A program made the translations under genes and the position numbers. Positions 1 through 5,331 of a DNA stretch of 14,580 nt are shown here, piece by piece. This DNA comes from Actinomycetota bacterium. GTDB lineage: Bacteria > Actinomycetota > Actinomycetes > Actinomycetales > Cellulomonadaceae. The first letter of the stretch is position 1, and each line of letters begins with the position of its first letter. The stretch spans positions 1-14,580 of the forward strand of contig JAHIJU010000463.1 in assembly GCA_018898235.1 (NCBI GenBank). Reading direction: 5' to 3'. The notes beneath the pieces were generated by a model. That model was given only the letters and a program-made list of their open reading frames with translations, was not told the origin of the DNA and did no database searches.

Positions 1-1
1 C

Positions 2-535
2 ATCGGCTACCTCATCTCGATCGCGATCTTCGGGCTCTACCAGGCGATCTTCATGGCCAACGCCGGCGGCGCCTGGGACAACGCGAAGAAGGTCGTCGAG
101 GTCGACCTGCACGCCAAGGGCACGGCGCTGCACGATGCGACGATCGTCGGCGACACCGTGGGCGACCCGTACAAGGACACCTCGTCGGTGGCGCTCAACC
201 CGGTCATCAAGTTCACGACGCTGTTCGGGCTGCTCGCCGTCGAGCTGGCGGTGAGTCTCACGGACGACGGGTACGGCACGCTCGTCGCACTGCTCGCGGC
301 GGTGTTCTTCGCCGTGTCGGTGTTCTTCGTGCACCGCTCGTTCTACGGGATGCGGATCCGCTCGTCGGTCGGCGACGACGGGATGCCGGCCGAGCCCGAC
401 GAGCCGTCGCCCGCGGGCGGCGACGCCGCACGGGCGCCCCGGCCTGGCACGGTCGAGGCCGTCGAGGTGACGGGCGCCGGTGCCCCGCTCGACACCGATC
501 CGGACGCCCTCGCCCAGGCGGGTGACCTGCGATGA
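2..535 (+). CDS. hppA: Membrane-bound proton-translocating pyrophosphatase, C-terminal part (5' end outside window)
   Basis: This is the 3' end of a membrane pyrophosphatase, which couples hydrolysis of pyrophosphate to proton pumping across the cytoplasmic membrane. The reading frame is open from base 2, so the gene starts before the window. The family signatures are clear: GGAWDNAKK near the visible N-terminus, followed by VGDTVGDPYKDTS and ALNPVIKF. These belong to the last conserved catalytic and membrane block. Two hydrophobic segments follow (FGLLAVELAV and VALLAAVFFAVSVFF), then a hydrophilic tail of about 60 residues rich in Pro, Ala, Asp and Glu, which is longer than usual for the family. 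The stop overlaps the next start as ATGA. The residues that separate K+-dependent from K+-independent enzymes lie upstream and cannot be judged. The family call is very secure. Confidence 0.95.
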   Translation: MGYLISIAIFGLYQAIFMANAGGAWDNAKKVVEVDLHAKGTALHDATIVGDTVGDPYKDTSSVALNPVIKFTTLFGLLAVELAVSLTDDGYGTLVALLAAVFFAVSVFFVHRSFYGMRIRSSVGDDGMPAEPDEPSPAGGDAARAPRPGTVEAVEVTGAGAPLDTDPDALAQAGDLR

Positions 536-1581
536 GAAGGCTCGCGGTCAAGTGGGACGACGCGCTCGTCGACTCCGACGGTCATGTCACCGGCCACGAC
601 GCGGGTGCGACGCTGGTCCGCCGACTGCTGCACCTGTCGCAGACCCCGCTCCTGATCGGCCCGGGACCACGTCGCTGCGCCGGGTTCGACCTGGTGCCGC
701 TGGAGTTCGTCGACGGCGACTCGACCGTCGTCGTCAACCTCGACGTCCTCGACTCCACGCAGGTGTGGAGCACGCTGCGCGAGCGGTGCGAGAGCCCCGC
801 GGTGATGAACTTCCAGTGGGGGCCGACCACCAGCTACGTCGACCGGGTCCCGCAGCTCGCCGAGGCGTTGTCCTTCGCGCTCTTCCCGACCTTCGCCAAC
901 TCCGAGCGCACCGCGCAGGAGGTGCGCGAGGTGGTGGCCCGCTGGACGGTGCCACCGGTCGCCGAGAAGGCCAAGGTCGCGTGGGTCAACCTCGGCTTCC
1001 GCGTCGAGCACGTGCAGCCGCGACGCCCCACCGCCGAACCGCTCGTCCTGTACCCGGCGATCTACCTGTCCGAGCGCAAGCAGCCGCGGCTGTTCCTCGA
1101 CGTCGTCGAACGCGTGCGGGCGCAGGTCCCGATCAGGGTCGTCATGCGGCTGCACGAGTCGCACCTGGTGAGCGAGCTGGCGATGCGGATCTCCCAGAAG
1201 GACTGGGTGTGGGTCGGCCCGCTCACGGCCACCCGGGTCTCCTACTGGGAGGGGCTGGCCGGCACGACAGCGTTCCTGGCCACGGCGACCGAGGAGTCGT
1301 ACGGGCTGGAGTACGTCGAGGCGCTGGCCGCGGGCGTGATCGGCATCTTCCCCGACGCCCCCTGGGCCAGGGCGCTGGTGCCCGCGGACTACCCGTACTT
1401 CTGGCGCACCCCGGCCGAGGCGGAGGCGATGCTGCTGCGTGCGGTGACCGACCCGGACGCCTGCCGCGCCGAGCTTGACCAGGTCGCGGGCGGCAGCTTC
1501 ACCGCCTGGATCGCCGCCAAGCACGACGACCACTCGTTCGAGCACAGCTTCGTCGCCCAGCTCCACGACTGGTTCGACTGA
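532..1581 (+). CDS. GT-B-fold glycosyltransferase-like protein
   Basis: This 349-residue protein resembles the C-terminal half of GT-B (family 1/4-like) glycosyltransferases. Residues about 172-300 carry a Rossmann-like sugar-nucleotide half, with LVLYPAIYLSERKQP, VVMRLHESH and VWVGPL. These are followed by an E-x7-E-like motif, ESYGLEYVEALAAG, near residues 255-268. The N-terminal half is not diagnostic. It contains VNLDVLDSTQVW and NFQWGPTTSY, and there is no signal peptide or membrane segment, so a cytoplasmic or membrane-peripheral enzyme is likely. The ATG overlaps the pyrophosphatase stop (ATGA), which implies co-transcription and translational coupling. The donor and acceptor sugars cannot be read from the sequence. 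A degenerate glycosyltransferase-like protein without activity is an alternative. Confidence 0.72.
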   Translation: MRRLAVKWDDALVDSDGHVTGHDAGATLVRRLLHLSQTPLLIGPGPRRCAGFDLVPLEFVDGDSTVVVNLDVLDSTQVWSTLRERCESPAVMNFQWGPTTSYVDRVPQLAEALSFALFPTFANSERTAQEVREVVARWTVPPVAEKAKVAWVNLGFRVEHVQPRRPTAEPLVLYPAIYLSERKQPRLFLDVVERVRAQVPIRVVMRLHESHLVSELAMRISQKDWVWVGPLTATRVSYWEGLAGTTAFLATATEESYGLEYVEALAAGVIGIFPDAPWARALVPADYPYFWRTPAEAEAMLLRAVTDPDACRAELDQVAGGSFTAWIAAKHDDHSFEHSFVAQLHDWFD

Positions 1582-1609
1582 CGGCGCGTGCCGGTCCGGG
1601 GTCGGATCC

Positions 1610-1631
1610 GGGTCGGCTCGGGGCCCGACCC
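1610..1631 (+). terminator. GC-rich hairpin between the glycosyltransferase and PspC genes
   Basis: There is a 7-bp perfect inverted repeat, GGGTCGG (1610-1616) and CCGACCC (1625-1631), with an 8-nt loop. It lies 28 bases after the glycosyltransferase stop. No T-run follows, so it would be an actinobacterial-type terminator without a U-tract, or a 5'-UTR structure for the PspC gene. Confidence 0.35.
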
Positions 1632-1668
1632 TGATGTGCGCCGCGCCCGCCCGCGGCAGGCTGGGGCC

Positions 1669-1905
1669 ATGAGCTACCAGGAGCCGTTGGGCCGTGCCGG
1701 CTACATCCGTCCTTTCCAGGGACGCATCATCGCGGGGGTGTGCGCAGGCGTCGCGCGGCGCTGGGGGATGGCGCCGTGGCTCGCGCGCGTGCTATTCCTG
1801 CTGCTCGCGCTCCTGCCCGGCCCGATCCTCGTCATCTACGTGCTGCTGTGGATCTTCATGCCGGCCGAGTCGGAGGTCTGGCGCCCCGAACCGCCGCGCA
1901 TCTGA
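1669..1905 (+). CDS. Small PspC-domain membrane protein
   Basis: This 78-residue protein is essentially one PspC domain. The signature RIIAGVCAGVARRWGMAPWLARVLFLLL (split across residues about 19-46) is followed by a second hydrophobic stretch, GPILVIYVLLWIFMP. PspC proteins take part in envelope-stress sensing and membrane maintenance. Short single-domain versions are common in actinobacteria, often next to regulators with GHKL ATPase domains. The ATG at 1669 was chosen because MSYQEPLGRAGY leads directly into the domain and a purine-rich GGCAGG lies just upstream. Starts further upstream (for example 1588) would add a low-complexity GC-rich stretch. The next gene, 68 bases downstream on the same strand, encodes a GHKL-like protein, which supports a shared regulatory role. 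Confidence 0.87.
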   Translation: MSYQEPLGRAGYIRPFQGRIIAGVCAGVARRWGMAPWLARVLFLLLALLPGPILVIYVLLWIFMPAESEVWRPEPPRI

Positions 1906-1973
1906 CCGGACGGGACTCGACCGGGATCGCCCGGGCGGGGGCGCCGGGGGGCCCGAGGGGGCACCCTGGAGCC

Positions 1974-2384
1974 ATGGGTCACCTCCGGGACCTCCAGGCA
2001 TGGCGGCGCAAGGCACGCCCGGCGCTGGAGGACGACCTCGTGCTGGAACCCGACCGAGGCTGTGCCCGCGTGGCGCGACGCTGGGTGATGTCGACCCTTG
2101 GCGCGGCGGGCCTGGGCGGTGCGGGCAACCAGGTGGTCGAGCTGCTGACCGCCGAGCTGGTGGCCGACGCCATCGTCCGCCGCCCCACGCAGGTGCACGT
2201 GCACACCCGGTACGACGGCGTGACCGCCCGGGTCGAGGTGCGGGACGACTCGTGCGTGCCGCCCCCCGCGCAGGCACCGCGCTCGTGGTCGATCGTCGAG
2301 GCGATGGCCGCCGCGTGGGGCTGTCTGGACGCCCCGGGGCAGACCGGTCGGACCGTCTGGTTCGAGGTCCTGGTCGACGGTTGA
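1974..2384 (+). CDS. GHKL/RsbW-like ATPase-domain protein with degenerate ATP-binding boxes
   Basis: This 136-residue protein has the layout of small actinobacterial HATPase_c proteins related to anti-sigma kinases RsbW and SpoIIAB. It shows an N-terminal LEPDRGCARVARRWV segment (about 24-38), the helix QVVELLTAELVADAIV (about 53-68), the strand pair VHVHTRYDGVTARVEVRDDS (split, 74-93) and a final GRTVWFEV strand. In the family the N-box reads ELVTNA; here Asp65 replaces the Asn. The G1 box DxGxG is DDSCVP, and the GxGL lid motif is replaced by RSWSIVE. I infer weak or lost ATP binding. The ATG at 1974 places the protein directly on the domain. It follows the PspC gene closely. A partner-binding regulator without kinase activity is the likeliest reading. 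Confidence 0.7.
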   Translation: MGHLRDLQAWRRKARPALEDDLVLEPDRGCARVARRWVMSTLGAAGLGGAGNQVVELLTAELVADAIVRRPTQVHVHTRYDGVTARVEVRDDSCVPPPAQAPRSWSIVEAMAAAWGCLDAPGQTGRTVWFEVLVDG

Positions 2385-2462
2385 GGTGCGCACCTGCCGT
2401 GTCGGTCAGTACGTTCGTCATCTGGCGTGGTGCGATCGAAGCTGCAGAGGCACCCTGCCAGC

Positions 2463-2494
2463 GCCGACGGGTGAGGTCGTGACCGCCCGTCGGC
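2463..2494 (+). promoter_or_regulatory. Nested hairpin in the leader of the MinD-like ATPase gene
   Basis: A perfect 9-bp inverted repeat, GCCGACGGG (2463-2471) and CCCGTCGGC (2486-2494), encloses a second 4-bp stem, GGTC/GACC (2475-2478 and 2481-2484). It ends 25 bases before the chosen ATG and 9 bases before the AAGGAAGG ribosome-binding site. It could be a leader structure affecting translation, an operator dyad, or a terminator without a T-run for the gene ending at 2384. The sequence does not decide between these. Confidence 0.45.
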
Positions 2495-2519
2495 CCAGGT
2501 GACAAGGAAGGCGCGGACC

Positions 2520-3998
2520 ATGACGGAGGCCAGCCCCAGCGGTGGGACGGCGGCGACGGCGGGAGGCCACCTCCCGCGGATCGTTGCCGAGGTGCACGAG
2601 GACGGAACGGGTTTCCTCGCGGTCGAGGGCATGCGTCAGGACATCGTCGGCGACGACATGGACCAGGTGGGTCAGCAGATCACCACCCGCATCGCGGCGC
2701 TCGCGGCCAAGGTCGGCACACCGTTGCCGGCCGAGGTGCGCGACCCCGACGGGTTGTGGGTGCTGCTCGTCCACCCCGACGGGCACGTCGGCGAGGCACC
2801 GTCGGGGGTCGCGGGTCAGCCGCGGTCGGCCGAGGCTGCCGGTCCCCGCAGCGGGCTGACGTCGTCGTCCGGGCCCGCCCAGCCCGCCGCCACCCCGTCC
2901 GCGGCGTCGTCCGCGGCCGCCTCGTGGGCCAGCGGCCTGTCGGCGGCGCCCCGGCCGGCACCCGCCCACAGCGCGCCGACCCCCGCCGTGCCGATCCCGA
3001 CGGCCGGGCCGACGACGGGTGCGGCATCGGGCGTGCCGGCCGGTCAGGGCGCGGAGCCGCCCGCGGGTGCGGCGCTCGGTGAGCTGTTGGCGACCCGGCA
3101 CCGCCCCCGTCGTCAGATCGCCACCCGGGGCTGGCGGGTCGGGCTGCGCCGTGTCACCCTCGGTGCCGTCCGGCCCGGCCCGGGGCGCAAGGAGCGGTCC
3201 GATCGCGCCGCGGTCGACTCGGTGCGTCGTCCGCTCGACGGCCCGCGCACCATCGTCGTGATCAACCCCAAGGGCGGCGCCCACAAGACGACCGCGACCC
3301 TGCTGCTCGCGGCCGGGTTCGGGATGCAGCGCGGCGGCTACACGCTGGCCTGGGACAACAACGAGACGCACGGCACGCTGGGCTGGCGCTCGGGCGCCAC
3401 GGCGTCGGGGCGTTCGGCGCTCGACCTGCTGCACGCGCTGCCCGAGCTGAGCAGGCGCGGCGAGATCAGGGTCGGCGACCTGGACGCCTATGTGCGCACC
3501 CGGGCCCAGGAGCAGTTCGACATCCTCGCCTCGGACGAGGACGCGGCCTCGGGGGTGTTCGTGGACGCGGCCTCGTTCGCGGCGCTGCACCAGGTGCTCA
3601 CCCGGTTCTACCGGGTGCTCGTGGTGGACACCGGCAACAACATCCGGTCCTCGAACTGGCGTGCCGCGGTGGACGCCGCCGATCAGCTCGTCATCGTCTC
3701 GACCGTCCGGGAGGACACCGCGCAGGCGGCGGCGTGGGCGGTCGACGCGCTGCGGGCGGCCGGAAAGTCCGAGACCGTGCGTCGTGCGGTGACGATCCTG
3801 TCCGAGCCGGCCGCCTCGGTCGACAAGGATCTGCGCAAACGTCTGCGTCAGCACTTCGGCGTGCTGACCAGGGCCGTCGTCGAGGTCCCGTTCGACCCGG
3901 CGCTGGTCGCCGGCGGCCCGATCGACTACGCCCGGCTCAGGCCGGCGACCCGGGACGCGTGGCTGCGCGCGACCGGTGTGGTCGCCGAGGGGCTGTAG
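2520..3998 (+). CDS. MinD/ParA-like ATPase with N-terminal domain and Ala/Pro-rich linker (EspI-like architecture)
   Basis: This 492-residue protein has three parts. Residues 1 to about 95 form a small domain (IVAEVHEDGTGFLAVEG, GLWVLLVHPDGHVGE). Residues about 100-190 are an Ala/Pro/Ser-rich linker. The rest is a SIMIBI-class ATPase preceded by GWRVGLRRVTLGAVRPGPGR, a segment like that before the ATPase domain of actinobacterial EspI-type proteins near type VII secretion loci. The P-loop at K251 reads KGGAHKTT: the deviant Walker A lysine and K256 are kept, but His255 replaces the usual Gly. VVDTGNN around Asp370 fits Walker B, and NNETHGTLGWR replaces the usual post-P-loop switch. The ATG at 2520 has AAGGAAGG 8 bases upstream, preferred over GTG at 2499. 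No ESX genes are in view, so the partner is unknown. Confidence 0.8.
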   Translation: MTEASPSGGTAATAGGHLPRIVAEVHEDGTGFLAVEGMRQDIVGDDMDQVGQQITTRIAALAAKVGTPLPAEVRDPDGLWVLLVHPDGHVGEAPSGVAGQPRSAEAAGPRSGLTSSSGPAQPAATPSAASSAAASWASGLSAAPRPAPAHSAPTPAVPIPTAGPTTGAASGVPAGQGAEPPAGAALGELLATRHRPRRQIATRGWRVGLRRVTLGAVRPGPGRKERSDRAAVDSVRRPLDGPRTIVVINPKGGAHKTTATLLLAAGFGMQRGGYTLAWDNNETHGTLGWRSGATASGRSALDLLHALPELSRRGEIRVGDLDAYVRTRAQEQFDILASDEDAASGVFVDAASFAALHQVLTRFYRVLVVDTGNNIRSSNWRAAVDAADQLVIVSTVREDTAQAAAWAVDALRAAGKSETVRRAVTILSEPAASVDKDLRKRLRQHFGVLTRAVVEVPFDPALVAGGPIDYARLRPATRDAWLRATGVVAEGL

Positions 3999-4018
3999 CC
4001 CGGGATCTGCGACCGCCA

Positions 4019-4054
4019 CGCAAGATCGAACGGCCCGGTGACACAGACCGGGTG
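4019..4054 (+). promoter_or_regulatory. 36-bp repeated upstream element, copy A (before the sigma factor gene)
   Basis: The element begins CGCAAGATCG and ends ACACAGACCGGGTG. It matches copy B at 4624-4659 in 29 of 36 ungapped positions, and GGCCCGG is also present in both with a one-base shift. It contains the dyad CCCGGT/ACCGGG (4034-4039 and 4047-4052). It ends 24 bases before the sigma-factor GTG, with GGGAGGA (4066-4072) as ribosome-binding site. Its position fits an ECF promoter or operator; that is inferred. Confidence 0.6.
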
Positions 4055-4078
4055 CGAGATCCGACGGGAGGACGCCCG

Positions 4079-4621
4079 GTGCCCGACCACACGGCCGATG
4101 CGCCCGACGGCGCACGCCCTGGCCTGCCCGACGACGGATCACGACGTCCCGCGGGGCACGACGACGCGTGGTTCACGGACCTGGTGGTCGAGCACGGGCG
4201 CGCCGTCCACCGGTACCTGGTCCGGCGTGCGGGTGACGAGGCGGAGGACCTGGCCGCCGAGGTGATGGCGGTCGCCTGGCGGCGGCGAGCCGACGTGCCC
4301 GACGAGGCGGTGCTGCCGTGGCTGTACCGGACCGCGGGGTTCGTGCTGGCGAACCACCGGCGCAAGGGCCGGCCGGTGCCGGTCGGCGAGGTGCCGGAGG
4401 AGGCCGATCTGGACGACCCCGCCCTGCGCGCCGTCCAGGACGACCTGGTCCGACGGGCCCTGGCCGCACTCTCGGCGCGCGACCGGCAGGTGCTGCTGCT
4501 CAACGCATGGGAGGGCCTGGTCGGCCAGGAGCTGGCGGCCGTGCTCGGCATCAGCCGCGGAGGGGCGGATGCCGCGCTGAGCCGCGCCCGGGCCCGGCTG
4601 CGTGCGGCGTGGGACGCCTGA
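4079..4621 (+). CDS. ECF-type RNA polymerase sigma factor
   Basis: This 180-residue protein has the two-domain layout of extracytoplasmic-function sigma factors. Region 2 spans about residues 31-97 (WFTDLVVEHGRAVHRYLVRR, then AEDLAAEVMAVAWRR and PWLYRTAGFVLANHRRK). Region 4 spans about 122-176, with LSARDRQVLLLNAWEGL and a helix-turn-helix ELAAVLGISRGGADAALSRAR. Regions 1 and 3 are absent, as expected. The first 28 residues are a polar Pro/Asp-rich tail. The GTG at 4079 was chosen for the GGGAGGA sequence six bases upstream. It heads an operon with two membrane proteins 56 bases downstream, the usual arrangement for a sigma factor held by a membrane partner. The duplicated upstream element suggests it drives its own operon. 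The subgroup cannot be assigned by eye. Confidence 0.92.
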   Translation: MPDHTADAPDGARPGLPDDGSRRPAGHDDAWFTDLVVEHGRAVHRYLVRRAGDEAEDLAAEVMAVAWRRRADVPDEAVLPWLYRTAGFVLANHRRKGRPVPVGEVPEEADLDDPALRAVQDDLVRRALAALSARDRQVLLLNAWEGLVGQELAAVLGISRGGADAALSRARARLRAAWDA

Positions 4622-4623
4622 GG

Positions 4624-4659
4624 CGCAAGATCGCGGGCCCGGCCGACACAGACCGGGTG
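4624..4659 (+). promoter_or_regulatory. 36-bp repeated upstream element, copy B (before the membrane-protein gene)
   Basis: This is the second copy of the element at 4019-4054. It starts two bases after the sigma-factor stop codon and ends 18 bases before the ATG at 4678. CGCAAGATCG and GACACAGACCGGGTG are identical to copy A, and the dyad is CCCGG/CCGGG (4638-4642, 4653-4657). The ribosome-binding site AGGGAGAGG (4664-4672) follows. A promoter read by the upstream sigma factor is the simplest inference. Confidence 0.6.
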
Positions 4660-4677
4660 GACGAGGGAGAGGTCGGC

Positions 4678-5289
4678 ATGGGTGAGCTGGAGCAGGACGA
4701 GGCGTACCGGCGCCTGCGCGCGGCCGACCCCGCAGCCCACGTCGACCCCGATCTCGACAGGGTGCTCGCGGCGGCCCGGGCGCGGGCCGGGCTGGAACCG
4801 GCGGCGCCGGCCGACCCGGGGGCCGTCGACCGGGGAGTGGTCGACCGGGCAGTGGGCGACCGGGGGGTGGTCGACCGGAGGGTCGTCGACCTGGCGGCGC
4901 GTCGGCGCCGTCGGACCAGGGTCTGGCAGGTCGCGGCCGGGGTGGTGACCGTGGTCGCGGTCGGTGCGAGCGGGTACGGGCTGGGTGCTCGGGGTTCGTC
5001 GTCCGCCGCCACGCAGATCGGTGCGCCCGAGGCGGCGAGCATGGCCGGCTCGACCCTCAAGGACGCCGCGGGAACGATCGAGCCAGGATCCATCGGGCCT
5101 GGAACCGTCGACCGTGGCGCGGTCGACGCCGCCGGGCGGGCGGCGGGTCCGCGCACCTTCGTCGCCGACGGGGTGGGGCAGGACGCCGGGTCCGGCGCCG
5201 CGTACTCGCTCGGCGGTTCGACGGCCTCGGCCGCGTGGGCGGACCGGTTCGCGCAGGCGTGGCACGTGGACGGGAAGGCCGTCGAGTAG
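4678..5289 (+). CDS. N-terminal fragment as translated to the amber codon
   Basis: If the TAG is real and not read through, translation gives 203 residues. These comprise the cytoplasmic segment, the membrane helix (about 83-104) and roughly 100 extracytoplasmic residues ending DGKAVE. This product would keep any sigma-binding segment and the anchor but lose the conserved distal extracytoplasmic domains, so it could be an uncoupled regulator. It is the 5' part of the interrupted gene 4678-5997, not a separate gene. Confidence 0.5.
   Translation: MGELEQDEAYRRLRAADPAAHVDPDLDRVLAAARARAGLEPAAPADPGAVDRGVVDRAVGDRGVVDRRVVDLAARRRRRTRVWQVAAGVVTVVAVGASGYGLGARGSSSAATQIGAPEAASMAGSTLKDAAGTIEPGSIGPGTVDRGAVDAAGRAAGPRTFVADGVGQDAGSGAAYSLGGSTASAAWADRFAQAWHVDGKAVE
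4825..4899 (+). repeat. 15-bp in-frame tandem repeat coding for VDRGV-like pentapeptides
   Basis: There are about five units of 15 bases starting at 4825, 4840, 4855, 4870 and 4885. The consensus is GTCGACCGGGGGGTG, and the last unit is diverged after GTCGAC. They encode VDRGV, VDRAV, GDRGV, VDRRV and VDLAA, just before the basic patch and membrane helix. The unit length is a multiple of three, so copy changes keep the frame. A related TVDRGAVDAA occurs again near residues 143-152 beyond the membrane. Confidence 0.8.
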
Positions 5290-5331
5290 ACCGCCGGCAG
5301 CTGGACGGTCTCGGGGACCTCGGGCGCGTGG

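Noticed and set aside
343..1566. A 407-residue minus-strand frame opposite the glycosyltransferase gene.
   Set aside because: Its composition is that of a GC shadow (HRP-, RG- and DRE-rich), it has no motif, and the plus strand has the better gene with an ATGA overlap.
2418..4142. A 574-residue minus-strand frame covering the MinD-like gene.
   Set aside because: It is Arg/Gly/His-rich with no recognisable domain, and lies opposite a convincing ATPase with an in-frame ribosome-binding site.
4825..4899. The 15-bp repeats as a CRISPR-like array.
   Set aside because: The units are contiguous, in frame with a coding region and have no spacers.
3937..5265. A 442-residue minus-strand frame opposite the sigma factor gene.
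   Set aside because: The plus strand has clear sigma regions 2 and 4; the minus frame is Arg/Ser/Pro-rich low complexity.
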